46,096 bases of DNA from Clostridia bacterium (GCA_017613735.1 JAGADF010000011.1:1-46096); one strand, 5' to 3'. Numbered from the stretch's first letter, positions 1 to 9,151 are shown. Notes: generated by a model not told the origin, from the letters alone. Translations and numbers: made by a program.

Positions 1-56
1 CGAACTCGTGTTACCGCCGTGAAAGGGCGGTGTCTTAACCGCTTGACCACCGGGCC
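1..56 (-). tRNA. tRNA-Glu (TTC), 3' end cut by window edge
   Basis: Read on the minus strand it starts GGCCCGGTGGTC at 56 and has the Glu anticodon arm CCGCC-CTTTCAC-GGCGG with anticodon TTC. The D arm is intact. The T arm begins (ACACGAGTTCG) and runs off the window, so the acceptor 3' strand is not visible. It follows tRNA-Met by 4 bases on the same strand and is probably co-transcribed with it. Confidence 0.9.
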
Positions 57-60
57 TTAT

Positions 61-137
61 TGGTAGCGGCAGTCGGATTTGAACCAACGACACCCCGGGT
101 ATGAACCGAGTGCTCTAGCCAGCTGAGCTATGCCGCC
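61..137 (-). tRNA. tRNA-Met (CAT), elongator type, CCA encoded
   Basis: On the minus strand the acceptor GGCGGCA pairs with TGCCGCT-side bases. The anticodon stem CTCGG/CCGGG closes the loop TTCATAC (anticodon CAT), the T loop is TTCAAAT, and a CCA end is encoded at 61-63. The overall layout fits elongator tRNA-Met; an Ile-CAT tRNA is the alternative but less likely from the acceptor and T arm. It is the first gene of a two-tRNA transcript. Confidence 0.9.
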
Positions 138-167
138 ATATCAGGCGCCCTTTTTGAGCGCCTTGTT

Positions 168-196
168 ATTATAATAAACTTTAACCTGCTTGTCAA
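168..196 (-). promoter_or_regulatory. Consensus sigma-A promoter for the tRNA-Met/Glu transcript
   Basis: On the minus strand, TTGACA (196-191) and TATAAT (173-168) are separated by exactly 17 bases. The -10 ends about 30 bases before the tRNA-Met 5' end. A GGCGC/GCGCC hairpin lies in the short leader. This is a perfect match to the housekeeping consensus, as expected for a stable RNA promoter. Confidence 0.85.
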
Positions 197-223
197 CAGT
201 TATTTTTTCATAATCCTAAAAAT

Positions 224-874
224 TTATGCCTTACCCGCCTTGAAAAGAAGGTGAGCGCTGACCAGTGAAACGACAACGCCTACCGGAATAAGCACGCCTA
301 CGCCGAGATTGCCCGCGAATACGAGCACGAGAATTATAAAGGCAATGGGTATAATTGAAATTCTCCAGTGCTTCATAAAGTAGCTGATGCCAAGCGCGCC
401 GAAAAGGGCGGTCGTGACTTGCTGGAATGCGGGGGCGAGAACGGGGCTCTGAGTGATTTTCGGTAAAATGGGGGTGAATGCAACAACGCCTACTGCGATT
501 ATTATTGTAGTTACAATTGCCGAAACGCCGACCGCTATTGTCGCTATAACCTCGCCCTCGTCGGAGTTAATGCTGACGCCGTTATTTTCAAGCGCGTTAA
601 GTCCGCAGGGCATTTTGAGATTTGTGATATTTCCCGTTACGAAGCTTAAATACGTCGCGCCCGCGCCGAGCATCGGCGTGTACGTAAAGACCTCGATTAC
701 AGCCGTCGGGTAGAACAAAGCCGCAACGGGTCCAAGTCCCTTGAGAATATATTTTACCTCGGGATGAACGCCTAAATGGTTGCTTATGAGAATGGGAATG
801 GAAATGAGGACTGCAATAGCGATTACGTCCCATATTCTGCCGTAAAAATGAGTTCTGTCGTTATAGTTTTTCAT
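224..874 (-). CDS. Membrane protein partner of DUF5058 protein (putative transporter subunit)
   Basis: A 216-residue, strongly hydrophobic protein with roughly five to six membrane segments (about residues 13-35, 43-64, 107-135, 150-166 and 172-212) and a Gly/Pro-rich central loop carrying a Cys. I choose the ATG at 874 because GGAGGGG lies 6 bases upstream, inside the last codons of the preceding gene. The in-frame ATG at 889 has no such site and would overlap that gene more. The two genes are 2 bases apart, so translational coupling is likely. I know this arrangement as the small membrane protein that accompanies DUF5058 proteins in Clostridia. Its substrate or activity is not known to me; a two-subunit transporter is a guess from the paired polytopic proteins. 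Confidence 0.75.
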   Translation of the reverse strand: MKNYNDRTHFYGRIWDVIAIAVLISIPILISNHLGVHPEVKYILKGLGPVAALFYPTAVIEVFTYTPMLGAGATYLSFVTGNITNLKMPCGLNALENNGVSINSDEGEVIATIAVGVSAIVTTIIIAVGVVAFTPILPKITQSPVLAPAFQQVTTALFGALGISYFMKHWRISIIPIAFIILVLVFAGNLGVGVLIPVGVVVSLVSAHLLFKAGKA

Positions 875-876
875 TT

Positions 877-1647
877 TCAGCCCCTCCATTCAAAGTACGC
901 TATGCTTTCGGGGAGCACCTGAGCGGCAAGTACGGCAGTACCCATCGCAAGAATCATGCTTAAAGGCATTGCGAAAGGTTCAAGCCATTTTACGTTGCCC
1001 TTTTTACAGATGAGCTGAAGAATAAGCATATAAAGCATTGAAGAAATAAGCGTTATAAGAGACATGACGCCTGCGCCGTCGCCCTTGACCGTCTTGTCGC
1101 CTTTGCCCATAACTGCCTTTCCTATGAACGCGGCGATAAGACCTATGAACGCGGCGGCGGCCATTGTGTCCGCCCATTTCTGATTTTTACTTGCTACCTT
1201 GCCGACCTTGTTCTGAATTTTCTTAAGAAGAAACGGAACAAGAAACAGCGGCAGAATACTGCCTAAGGTCATAACCCAGGCGATAGTTGAAAATACAGTC
1301 GGGTCCGTTATTTCCGACGAAAGTCCGCCCGTGCCGCCGAATGCTTCGATTGCGCTTGTCGCGGCGGGAACCTCATAGGATATAGCGCCTATAACCGTAA
1401 GGCGAATCCACGGCAAAACCGTACCTAACGCGCCCGAAAGAGTGAGCACCGTCGCAACGATGGCGAGAGCGGGAGCGATAGTGAAAAGCGCGCTCGAAAC
1501 AACCGTCTTTTTAAGCGACGAGGACGAAATGCCGAGTTCTTTTGCACGTTTCCACGCCCTTACGATAAAGAACACCGACTGGATGAGAATGAATGCAACT
1601 ACTCCGAAACCGAGCAGGTACATAAACGAGTCGGATTTGAAATCCAT
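877..1647 (-). CDS. DUF5058 family polytopic membrane protein
   Basis: 256 residues. After a short N-terminus (MDFKSDSF) it has about seven membrane segments separated by basic loops, including one rich in Lys near residues 145-155 and a Gly-rich loop around 180-190. Sequence and pairing match the DUF5058 family, which has no established function. The start at 1647 follows GGGGTG at about 7 bases; the open frame extends to 1719, but that start would lie upstream of the likely transcription start. It is the first gene of a two-gene operon and has its own promoter (1678-1706). Paired polytopic proteins of this sort are often transport systems, but no substrate-binding motif is visible to decide this. 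Confidence 0.75.
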   Translation of the reverse strand: MDFKSDSFMYLLGFGVVAFILIQSVFFIVRAWKRAKELGISSSSLKKTVVSSALFTIAPALAIVATVLTLSGALGTVLPWIRLTVIGAISYEVPAATSAIEAFGGTGGLSSEITDPTVFSTIAWVMTLGSILPLFLVPFLLKKIQNKVGKVASKNQKWADTMAAAAFIGLIAAFIGKAVMGKGDKTVKGDGAGVMSLITLISSMLYMLILQLICKKGNVKWLEPFAMPLSMILAMGTAVLAAQVLPESIAYFEWRG

Positions 1648-1677
1648 TTTTTTCACCCCGTAATTCAATATGAAAAA

Positions 1678-1706
1678 ATGATACCATACTTTTTCCGATT
1701 GAACAA
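1678..1706 (-). promoter_or_regulatory. Promoter of the DUF5058 operon
   Basis: On the minus strand TTGTTC (1706-1701) and TATCAT (1683-1678) are 17 bases apart, with an extended TGG before the -10. It is divergent from the promoter of the DUF5696 lipoprotein gene. Confidence 0.6.
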
Positions 1707-1735
1707 TACGCAAATTCATTTACAGTAAAAATAAG

Positions 1736-1764
1736 TGGTATTTTTCTTATAAATATGATATAAT
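1736..1764 (+). promoter_or_regulatory. Extended -10 promoter of the DUF5696 gene
   Basis: TATAAT at 1759-1764 is preceded by TGA (extended -10). The -35 position (TGGTAT, 1736-1741) is poor, so the promoter probably relies on the extended -10. GGAGG for the next gene follows at 1783-1787. Confidence 0.55.
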
Positions 1765-1796
1765 TATAAGACATTAACTCGTGGAGGTATATTCTT

Positions 1797-4013
1797 TTGA
1801 AGTTAATAAACAAAAAATTTCTTAAAACAGTTTCTGTTATTTTAATACTTACGCTTGTTATTTCGCTGTTTTCGTCCTGCGGCGGAGTCCGTATTTCCCG
1901 TCACGCGATTGCCTCCGTCAAGGAAAAAACGTCTGAGTTTACTGACGCGAAATACCATAAGTACGATAAAAAGTCCGCTATCTTCGTCGCGAAGTCCGGA
2001 CTTATTGAGCTTTATTTCGATAAGGCTTCCTGTTCAGTAGCGATTAAGGATACCGCAGCGGACAGAACCTGGTATTCCGTCCCCGCGTTCAACAGTGAAA
2101 ATGAAAACGCCTCGGTTTTAACCGTAAGACTTTCGGACAAAAGCGGTAACGTCTGGCTTCTCAATTCTCAAGACTCGAGCGTTGCGTTCGGCAGCGCAGG
2201 CTTCGATTCGCTTGAGGGCGGCATTTCGCTTATTTACAGAATGGCTCTCGACGCGGAAACCGCGAAAAAAGATATTTCCGAACTGCCGAAGGGCACTCCC
2301 GCGGCTGAGGTTAAGGTTGATTTTTCCCTTGCGGACGGCTCTTTCTATGTAAGCGTCAAGGATGAAAATATAAAGGTTCCCGACGGTATCAACATTGAAA
2401 GCATAACGGTTTTCGATTACCTGACAAGCACCGAAAAGGTTTCGAAAGACGATTACATTTTTATACCCGACGGCTGCGGCGCGATTATAAAGAATTCTCT
2501 TGTGAAGGAAAAGGCCCAGTATAATGTTCCCGTCTATTCTTCGAATGACGTTTCTCCCGCTTCGGCTGTTCTTCCCGCCTTCGGCGTAAAGCAGGGCGAC
2601 GCGGCTTTTATGGCGCTCGTTGAAAGCGGCGACGAAAGCTGTGAAATTAATGCCTTCACCGGCAGTAAGAATTCCGTCAGCGGCAGGGCGGGCGTCAGCT
2701 TTAACGTTACCGAAATGAAATACCGTCAGAATAAGAACGGAAAATACACCGTCTGGTCGGGTATGCGTTCAGGCGACGAGCTTAGAATCTGTTACAGATT
2801 CCTTTCGGGCAACAACGCGTCTTACGCGAGCTTTTCAACCGCCTGCAGGGAAATGCTTATAAGAAACTCGGCTCTTTCGGTAAAGAGTGTTGAAGAGACC
2901 GAGTATTACCCGATTTTTGTCGGCATTGACAGCGCGGTTTCGGTCAATAAGAGGGGAACGAAAACGCTTATTCTTTCCACCTTTGAAGAAACCGAGGACA
3001 TTATTTCCCAGCTTAAGGCGAAGGGCATAAACAACGCGTATGTCGACGTTAAAAACGCGCTGAACGGCGCGAATGAGCAGTACGATATAAAGAACGCGAA
3101 GCTCAATCCCGCTCTTGGAAAAAAGAGCGATTTTGAAGCGCTTTACAGTTATGTCAGCATTCAGAAGATGAAGCTTCTTCTCGATATTTCGCTCGTTTCG
3201 TCGAATACGGGCTCGGGCGGCTTTTCTTCCTCTGACTGTCTTAAGGACATTACGGGCAAAAAAGCCCTTATTACCGGGAAAAACGATTTCTCCGAAATTG
3301 TCAGCGCGAAAAACACTTCGTACAGACTCTTAAAGCCCGGCAAAACGGACAACAGGGTTTCGTCGCTTCTAAAGAATTTCCAGAACATTCCCGTTTCCGG
3401 CTATTGCGTAAACGACTACGCCTTCGGGCTTGTTTCCGATTATTCGGGCGGAACCTCCGCTTCGGTTGCGGCTGACGAGACTCTCAAGGCTAATTCCTCG
3501 CTCGCTACGGAAAGACTTCTCGCCGTTGAGAGGGGCAATTTCAATTCAGTAAAGGGCGCGTCGCTTGTCACGAAACTGCCGTCCGACACGGGCTATGAAC
3601 AGAACGAAAGCTATGTCGCCGTTCCGTTTGCCGAAATGGTTCTCCACGGTACCGCCGATTATACTTTCGAGCCGATTAACGCCTCGGCTGATACGAGAAA
3701 GGCTCTTCTCAGATGCGTTGAATACGGCGCAATACCGTCGTTTGAATGGTTTTACAGAGAAACGGGCGACGAGCTTCTTGACAAGACTTATAAGTACGAT
3801 AATTCGATTAATATCGCCGCCGATTACTATCAGTCGGCTCTCGCGCTCAATCCTCTTCGTTCGTTGAGAATTACCGACCACAGCTTTGTTTCCGAGGGTG
3901 TTTATCTTGTCGAATATTCCGACGGCAGTATGGTTTACGTCAATTACAATGAAAAGGACGTCGAGGTAAACGACATTTTAATCGGCGCTGAGGACTTCGT
4001 TGTCATCAGTTAA
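1797..4013 (+). CDS. DUF5696 family lipoprotein
   Basis: 738 residues starting at TTG 1797, chosen because GGAGG lies 9 bases upstream and the next in-frame residues make a clean signal peptide. The signal peptide is a basic N-terminus, a hydrophobic core at residues 12-24, then FSSC with a probable lipid-modified Cys28, so the protein is likely anchored outside the membrane. The mature part starts with a short beta-rich domain (residues about 55-130, matching the conserved GLIELYFD and IKDTAADRTW stretches of DUF5696 proteins). A long region that looks like a glycosidase-type fold follows, with a C-terminal half resembling TIM-barrel proteins. No catalytic residues can be assigned safely. 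DUF5696 proteins are commonly found with carbohydrate uptake systems in Firmicutes; here it stands alone. Function unknown. Confidence 0.75.
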   Translation: MKLINKKFLKTVSVILILTLVISLFSSCGGVRISRHAIASVKEKTSEFTDAKYHKYDKKSAIFVAKSGLIELYFDKASCSVAIKDTAADRTWYSVPAFNSENENASVLTVRLSDKSGNVWLLNSQDSSVAFGSAGFDSLEGGISLIYRMALDAETAKKDISELPKGTPAAEVKVDFSLADGSFYVSVKDENIKVPDGINIESITVFDYLTSTEKVSKDDYIFIPDGCGAIIKNSLVKEKAQYNVPVYSSNDVSPASAVLPAFGVKQGDAAFMALVESGDESCEINAFTGSKNSVSGRAGVSFNVTEMKYRQNKNGKYTVWSGMRSGDELRICYRFLSGNNASYASFSTACREMLIRNSALSVKSVEETEYYPIFVGIDSAVSVNKRGTKTLILSTFEETEDIISQLKAKGINNAYVDVKNALNGANEQYDIKNAKLNPALGKKSDFEALYSYVSIQKMKLLLDISLVSSNTGSGGFSSSDCLKDITGKKALITGKNDFSEIVSAKNTSYRLLKPGKTDNRVSSLLKNFQNIPVSGYCVNDYAFGLVSDYSGGTSASVAADETLKANSSLATERLLAVERGNFNSVKGASLVTKLPSDTGYEQNESYVAVPFAEMVLHGTADYTFEPINASADTRKALLRCVEYGAIPSFEWFYRETGDELLDKTYKYDNSINIAADYYQSALALNPLRSLRITDHSFVSEGVYLVEYSDGSMVYVNYNEKDVEVNDILIGAEDFVVIS

Positions 4014-4018
4014 TTGTG

Positions 4019-4044
4019 CATAAAAAAGGCTTTGGCTTTTTATG
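4019..4044 (+). terminator. Weak A/T-rich hairpin after the DUF5696 gene
   Basis: CATAAAAA (4019-4026) pairs with TTTTTATG (4037-4044) around a GC-containing loop. The stem is almost only A-T and no long T run follows beyond it, so termination here is uncertain and read-through into the phosphoesterase gene is possible. Confidence 0.3.
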
Positions 4045-4078
4045 AAATATACACATATAAGAAAAATGAAAACTATTG

Positions 4079-4084
4079 TATAAT
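4079..4084 (+). promoter_or_regulatory. Possible -10 of the exported phosphoesterase gene
   Basis: A perfect TATAAT 39 bases before the ATG at 4123. The -35 position 17 bases upstream (TATAAG) is poor, so this is a weaker call than the other promoters in the window. Confidence 0.4.
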
Positions 4085-4122
4085 AAAATGTAATATATTT
4101 TTGTAGTCTGGGAGGCAGAAAC

Positions 4123-6294
4123 ATGAAAAAAACTGTTAAAAGCGTTATAGCGATTTGCCTGTGCTGGGTACTCGCTCTTTCGATTATACCCGTTTCGGCG
4201 TTTGCGAAAAGTAAAAACGCAAAGCTTTCAATCGGTATAATTTCCGATCCGCACGTCTATCCGCAGTCGTATATGGGCGACGATATTTCAAAGTTCGTCA
4301 CCGATTACAGAGCGGACACAAAGCAGTTCGAGTATTCCGAACAGCTTCTTGACGTTGCGCTCAACACCCTTGCCGCTCACGCGAAGAAGAACGGTATGAA
4401 ATACGTTATTCTTCCCGGCGACATTACAAAGGACAGCGAAATCTGCGCTCACGAGGTCGTTGCCGAAAGACTTGAAAAATTTGAAAAGGATACCGGAATT
4501 ACGGTTCTCGTCATTAACGGTAACCACGATGTAAACAATTCCGACGCCGTTGATTACAGATCGGGCGATCCCGTAAAGGACGGCAGTCAGGTTACAACTC
4601 CAGAGAAGTATCTTGAGATATATAAGAACCTCGGCTATGACGTCGCATACCACACCTTCACTCCTCCCGAAGGCGCTCAGCAGGGTATGATGACTTATTC
4701 GGTCAAGCTTGACGGTAACTACAGGTTTATCGCTTTTGACTCAAACTGCTTCTCGTCCGACTGCACAAAGAAGGGCAGAAACGAGCACGATACAAGAGGT
4801 ATGGTTTCCGACGCTCTTATGGAGTGGCTTATAGCCGAGTGCAAGGACGCTGTCAAACACGGCGAAACGATTATCGGTATGTGCCATCACAACATAGTCG
4901 CTCACCACGACCTTGAAAATAACGTACTTAACGAATTCGCAATTGACGATTGGCAGAATGTTGCGACTCAGCTTGCTAATGCGGGCATGCACTTTGTATT
5001 TACCGGCCATCAGCATTCAAACGACGTCGCTTCCTACGTAACCGAAGAAGGCGAAACGATTTTCGACTGCGAAACCGACTCGCTTTCATCTTTCCCTCAT
5101 GATTTCAAAGAGGTTATATTTGACAATACCGACCCGAGCGGCAAAATAGTATGCGATTACTCGACATACAGAGCCGACGTTATGTATAAGCTTAAGGACC
5201 TTGAAGGCAATACCATAAATGACTTTGCCAAATTCTCGTTCCAGAAGGTATTTATGGACGGCGGCAACGGCGACGTAGGCCCGTACTTCGACGCGATTAT
5301 CGACAAGTACGCTATGGACACGATTATAAGCATAGGCGGTAAAATCGGTCTGACCGAGGAACAGTCGTTCAACGTAGCGCGCGACCTCGTTACAAATCTT
5401 AAAACTCTTAAGGTTTCCGATACTCCCTCGACCAAGTTTAAAAAGGAAATCGGCTTCGGCGATGATGAATACGGCACGCTCGACAGCGCAATCTGCTCCG
5501 CGTGGTATTATCTGTCCTGCGGCGACGAATATATTGAGGATGACGAATTCCTCAAAGACGCCATTGAGCAGTGCAGACACGGCGACGTAGGCGCAAGAGT
5601 CGTATTTACGCTTCTTGAAACAATCCTTGATAATTCGGCGGGTAATGCAGACGTGCTTAAATTTGTCGAGGGCATTTATACCTCGGCTCTGAGTATGTAT
5701 TCGGGACTTGCCGGCAATCTTCCGTTTGCTGCAAAATTCGCTCCCGCAAAAGCTCCCGACGACGCTTCCGACGACACCGTAACTGACGGCGACGACAGCG
5801 CGGTAACAACCGGCGCGACGGGCGAAACGGAGGAGAGCTCAGGCGGACTTGACCTTTCAATCCTTAAAAAGATTCCGGGTATGAATGTTGATACGCTTAA
5901 AGGCCTTCTTTCAAATCCCTCGCTCGTAGGTCAGCTTCTGGGCTATGCGCTTGAATCAATGTGCATTGACGAGAACCCCGGCGAAAAACAGGATAACAAT
6001 TACGCCCATATTTATTCGGGCAAGGTTGAACCCGCGAATAATGAGGAGGAGAATCCCACCGAGCAGGCTAATAACGAGCCGACGACGACTCCGTCAAACA
6101 ACAACGGCGGTTCGGCGGTTCCCGCTTCAAACATTCCCGGCGGCAACAACCCCGGAACGGGCGGAGCGATAAGCAATACGACAATCGAGCTTGAACCGAG
6201 AATTCCGTCAGTCGAGCTTGTTATAACTCTCGGCGCGTCGGCAATTGCGCTTTGCATTACAGCAATCCTTCGCAAAAAGAGAGAAGAAGCATAA
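4123..6294 (+). CDS. Exported calcineurin-like metallophosphoesterase with C-terminal membrane anchor
   Basis: 723 residues. Signal peptide at residues 1-28 ending SAFA, then a calcineurin-like phosphoesterase domain with the full metal-binding set: SDPH (Asp42, His44), PGD at 98-100, GNHD at 133-136, a CHHN block near 254-257 and GHQHS near 294-298. A long helical domain follows. The tail is a low-complexity Asn/Pro/Gly/Thr-rich spacer (about 625-685), one hydrophobic segment (about 692-713) and a short basic end. That layout is typical of a surface protein whose catalytic domain sits outside the membrane. The C-terminus resembles a sortase signal, but no LPxTG is present, so I read it as a membrane anchor. 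Substrate unknown (phosphodiester, nucleotide or phospholipid). GGAGG lies 10 bases before the ATG. Confidence 0.85.
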   Translation: MKKTVKSVIAICLCWVLALSIIPVSAFAKSKNAKLSIGIISDPHVYPQSYMGDDISKFVTDYRADTKQFEYSEQLLDVALNTLAAHAKKNGMKYVILPGDITKDSEICAHEVVAERLEKFEKDTGITVLVINGNHDVNNSDAVDYRSGDPVKDGSQVTTPEKYLEIYKNLGYDVAYHTFTPPEGAQQGMMTYSVKLDGNYRFIAFDSNCFSSDCTKKGRNEHDTRGMVSDALMEWLIAECKDAVKHGETIIGMCHHNIVAHHDLENNVLNEFAIDDWQNVATQLANAGMHFVFTGHQHSNDVASYVTEEGETIFDCETDSLSSFPHDFKEVIFDNTDPSGKIVCDYSTYRADVMYKLKDLEGNTINDFAKFSFQKVFMDGGNGDVGPYFDAIIDKYAMDTIISIGGKIGLTEEQSFNVARDLVTNLKTLKVSDTPSTKFKKEIGFGDDEYGTLDSAICSAWYYLSCGDEYIEDDEFLKDAIEQCRHGDVGARVVFTLLETILDNSAGNADVLKFVEGIYTSALSMYSGLAGNLPFAAKFAPAKAPDDASDDTVTDGDDSAVTTGATGETEESSGGLDLSILKKIPGMNVDTLKGLLSNPSLVGQLLGYALESMCIDENPGEKQDNNYAHIYSGKVEPANNEEENPTEQANNEPTTTPSNNNGGSAVPASNIPGGNNPGTGGAISNTTIELEPRIPSVELVITLGASAIALCITAILRKKREEA

Positions 6295-6324
6295 TTATTA
6301 AATAAGAATCATTACATAAAGAAA

Positions 6325-6352
6325 AACGCCTCCCTCTGATGAGGGAGGCGTT
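6325..6352 (-). terminator. Convergent terminator between the phosphoesterase gene and argH
   Basis: A perfect 12-bp stem (AACGCCTCCCTC / GAGGGAGGCGTT) with a TGAT loop. Read on the minus strand it is followed by TTTCTTTATG, so it mainly ends argGH transcription. On the plus strand the run after the stem is not T-rich. Confidence 0.8.
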
Positions 6353-6360
6353 AAACTGTA

Positions 6361-7737
6361 TTATTTTTGCAGAAACTTTTCAATATACTCTATCTGTTCC
6401 TTTACGCTTTCTTCGCCAGTGCCGCCCTGCGAAATGCGTTTTTTCACGCAGGCTTCAAGGGAGATTTCATCATATAAATCGTCTTCGAACAAATCCGAAA
6501 ATTCCTTGAACTTTTCTGTCGCCAGGTTTTCGGGAACGGTTTTGTTTTCAATACAGTATGCAACAATCGTTCCTACCGTTTTGTATGCCGCGCGGAAAGG
6601 CATTCCCTTTTTGACAAGGTAATCGGCAATATCGGTCGCGTTTATGAATCCCTCTTTCGCGGCGGAATACATATTCTCCTTATGGACCTTCATTGTTTCA
6701 ATCATCGGGGAGGCGACCGTAAGGCACATTTTAACGGTTTCGAGCGCGTCGAAAACCGCTTCCTTGTCCTCCTGCATATCCTTGTTATATGCGAGCGGAA
6801 GTCCTTTGAGCACCGTAAGCATTGTGATAAGGTCGCCGTAGACGCGTCCCGTTTTTCCGCGGATTAACTCCGCCATATCGGGATTCTTTTTCTGCGGCAT
6901 AATGCTCGAGCCCGTCGTAAAGCTGTCGTCAAGTTCAATGAATTTGAACTCCCAGCTTGACCAGAGAATGAGTTCCTCCGAAAGCCTTGAAAGGTGCATC
7001 ATAAGAATCGAATATGCGCTTAAAAGCTCAACGCAGAAATCTCTGTCCGAAACTCCGTCGAGTGAGTTCATAACAACCCCGTCGAAGCCTAACGCTTTGG
7101 CGGTCATTTCGCGGTCTGTGTCATAGGTTGTGCCCGCGAGCGCGCAGCATCCAAGAGGCGAAAGATTCATCCGCTTTTCGGCGTCGTTAAGCCTTTCATA
7201 ATCCCTTTTGAGCATAAAAGCGTAGCTTAAAAGATGGTGAGCAAATGTTATGGGCTGGGCGCGCTGAAGATGAGTGTAACCGGGCATAATTGCGTCGGTA
7301 TTTTCTTTTGCTTTTGAAGAGAGAGCGGAAATGAGAGAAACAATAAGGCACTTTATTTCTTCGGTTTCTTCCCGAAGATACAGCCGTATGTCAACGGCAA
7401 CCTGGTCGTTGCGGCTGCGCGCGGTATGAAGGCGTTTGCCCGTGTTGCCTATGCGCTTTGTCAGCTCCTGTTCGACAAACATATGAACATCTTCAGCGCC
7501 GTTGTCAAAAAGGAGCTTGCCGTTTTCAATGTCCGAAAGAATTTCGCCGAGCGCGCCGATTATCTTTTCGCTTTCGTCCGGGGAAATAATCCCCTTTGCT
7601 CCGAGCATAGACGCGTGAGCTATCGAACCCTCAATATCCTGTTTATACATTTTACAGTCAAATTTCAGTGAGGAGTTGAAGTCGTCGGCGACCTCGTTTA
7701 ATTCCTTGCTGAACCTGCCTGCCCACATTTTTTCCAT
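6361..7737 (-). CDS. argH: Argininosuccinate lyase
   Basis: 458 residues, the usual length for ArgH. It splits argininosuccinate into arginine and fumarate, the last step of arginine synthesis, as a cytosolic homotetramer of the fumarase/aspartase superfamily. Visible signatures: the N-terminal MWAGRF start typical of ArgH, the GYTHLQRAQP block near residue 155-165, and the superfamily signature GSSIMPQKKNP near 278-288 that holds the catalytic serine loop. It lies 13 bases downstream of argG on the same strand. There is no strong Shine-Dalgarno before its ATG, so translation may depend on coupling with argG. A strong terminator follows directly. Confidence 0.97.
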   Translation of the reverse strand: MEKMWAGRFSKELNEVADDFNSSLKFDCKMYKQDIEGSIAHASMLGAKGIISPDESEKIIGALGEILSDIENGKLLFDNGAEDVHMFVEQELTKRIGNTGKRLHTARSRNDQVAVDIRLYLREETEEIKCLIVSLISALSSKAKENTDAIMPGYTHLQRAQPITFAHHLLSYAFMLKRDYERLNDAEKRMNLSPLGCCALAGTTYDTDREMTAKALGFDGVVMNSLDGVSDRDFCVELLSAYSILMMHLSRLSEELILWSSWEFKFIELDDSFTTGSSIMPQKKNPDMAELIRGKTGRVYGDLITMLTVLKGLPLAYNKDMQEDKEAVFDALETVKMCLTVASPMIETMKVHKENMYSAAKEGFINATDIADYLVKKGMPFRAAYKTVGTIVAYCIENKTVPENLATEKFKEFSDLFEDDLYDEISLEACVKKRISQGGTGEESVKEQIEYIEKFLQK

Positions 7738-7750
7738 AACGATACCAACT

Positions 7751-8977
7751 TTAAGAATTTGCTTTTGCTTTCATTTTCGCGCCGACCTCAATGGGAAGTC
7801 CGTACAGCTTTATAAAGCCTGCGCTGTCAGCCTGATTATAAACCTCGTCCTCGTCAAAGGTTGCGATTTCGCCGTCATAAAGCGAATAGGGCGAGGTGAT
7901 TGACGAATTAATTATATTGCCCTTATAGAGCTTTAATTTAACGTCGCCCGTAACGGTTTCCTGAGTTTGTTTTACAAAAGCGAGAATCGCCTGAGTCAGG
8001 GGAGTGAACCACTGAGCGTTATATACGAGTTCGCCGAGTTTCTGGGCGACAATAGCCTTAAAATGCATTGTTTCCTTGTCGAGACAAATCGTTTCAAGCG
8101 CCGCGTGCGCCTTATAGAGAATCGTTCCGCCGGGCGTTTCGTAAAGTCCGCGGCTCTTCATGCCGACAAGCCTGTTTTCGACTATGTCGAGAAGCCCTAT
8201 GCCGTTTTCGCCGCCGAGCTTATTGAGAAGAGTTACAAGCTCAACCGAACCCATTTCTTCGCCGTCGATTGCCGTCGGGATTCCCTTCTCAAAATGAATT
8301 GTAACGTATGTCGGCTTATCGGGAGCCATTTCGGGAGAAACGCTCATTTCAAGAAAGCCTTCCTTGTTGTACGTCGGCTCGTTCGCGGGGTCTTCAAGGT
8401 CAAGTCCCTCGTGCGAGAGGTGCCATATATTCTTGTCCTTTGAATAGTTTGTTTCGCGGCTTATGCGAAGGGGAATATTATGCGCTTCGGCGTATTCTAT
8501 TTCTTCCTCGCGGGATTTTATGTCCCATTCGCGCCAGGGGGCGATAATCGGCATATCGGGAAGAATAGCCTTTATCGCAAGTTCAAAACGAACCTGGTCG
8601 TTGCCCTTGCCCGTACAGCCGTGACAGATGGCGTCGGCATTTTCCTTAACCGCTATCTCGGCTATTCTTTTGGCTATGGGCGGCCTTGCGCAGGCGGTGC
8701 CTAACGGGTAGTCTTCATATAACGCGCCCGCCTGAACGCAGGGGAAAGCGTATTCTTCGAGAAACTCCTTCGTCAGGTCTTCGATATAAAGCTTTGAAGC
8801 GCCCGTCTTAATCGCTTTTTCGGTGAGTCCGTCGAGCTCGGTGCCCTGACCGACGTTGCCCGAAACCGCGATTACCTCGCAATTATTGTAGTTTTCCTTA
8901 AGCCAGGGTATTATAATTGAAGTGTCGAGTCCGCCCGAATAAGCGAGAACTACCTTTTTGATTTTTGACTTGTCCAT
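7751..8977 (-). CDS. argG: Argininosuccinate synthase
   Basis: 408 residues. It joins citrulline and aspartate using ATP to make argininosuccinate, the substrate of the next gene product. The N-terminal PP-loop AYSGGLDTS (residues 12-20) binds ATP, and the conserved [13 protein letters not shown] block near residue 115-128 and the [10 protein letters not shown] block are present. I start it at the ATG at 8977, which has GGAGG 7 bases upstream; the open frame runs to 9043, but that region holds the promoter. It is first in an argG-argH operon and its promoter overlaps a probable ArgR/AhrC operator, so repression by arginine is expected. Confidence 0.97.
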   Translation of the reverse strand: MDKSKIKKVVLAYSGGLDTSIIIPWLKENYNNCEVIAVSGNVGQGTELDGLTEKAIKTGASKLYIEDLTKEFLEEYAFPCVQAGALYEDYPLGTACARPPIAKRIAEIAVKENADAICHGCTGKGNDQVRFELAIKAILPDMPIIAPWREWDIKSREEEIEYAEAHNIPLRISRETNYSKDKNIWHLSHEGLDLEDPANEPTYNKEGFLEMSVSPEMAPDKPTYVTIHFEKGIPTAIDGEEMGSVELVTLLNKLGGENGIGLLDIVENRLVGMKSRGLYETPGGTILYKAHAALETICLDKETMHFKAIVAQKLGELVYNAQWFTPLTQAILAFVKQTQETVTGDVKLKLYKGNIINSSITSPYSLYDGEIATFDEDEVYNQADSAGFIKLYGLPIEVGAKMKAKANS

Positions 8978-9008
8978 TTTGAAACCTCCGGAAACAATAA
9001 CAAATGTA

Positions 9009-9022
9009 TGTATAATTATGCA
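9009..9022. promoter_or_regulatory. Candidate ARG box (ArgR/AhrC operator) over the argG -10
   Basis: TGTATAATTATGCA is a near-palindrome fitting the ArgR/AhrC box core TGAAT-N4-ATTCA with one mismatch in each half. It lies exactly on the -10 of the argG promoter, a position that would block RNA polymerase. A weaker second half-match (TATGT...TGTCA) lies about one box length further upstream around 9030-9043. The regulator gene itself is not in the window. Confidence 0.5.
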
Positions 9023-9043
9023 ATAAAATATGTATAATGTCAA
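9015..9043 (-). promoter_or_regulatory. argGH promoter
   Basis: On the minus strand TTGACA (9043-9038) and CATAAT (9020-9015) are 17 bases apart, 38 bases before the argG ATG. One mismatch to the -10 consensus. It is covered by the candidate ARG box described separately. Confidence 0.75.
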
Positions 9044-9122
9044 GAATAAAATGCAAAAATATACAAAAAACTGAATATTTTATTAAAAATATACATTATA
9101 ACCGCATATTTAATCCGCCGAC

Positions 9123-9151
9123 TTGTAAAAAAATTAAAAAAGTGATATAAT
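9123..9151 (+). promoter_or_regulatory. Promoter of the MgtC/SapB gene
   Basis: TTGTAA (9123-9128) and TATAAT (9146-9151) with a 17-base spacer and an extended TGA before the -10. The start codon follows at 9186. Confidence 0.7.

Noticed and set aside
6190-6294. Sortase LPxTG signal at the end of the exported phosphoesterase
   Set aside because: Spacer, hydrophobic segment and basic tail are present, but no LPxTG-like motif precedes them; read as a membrane anchor.
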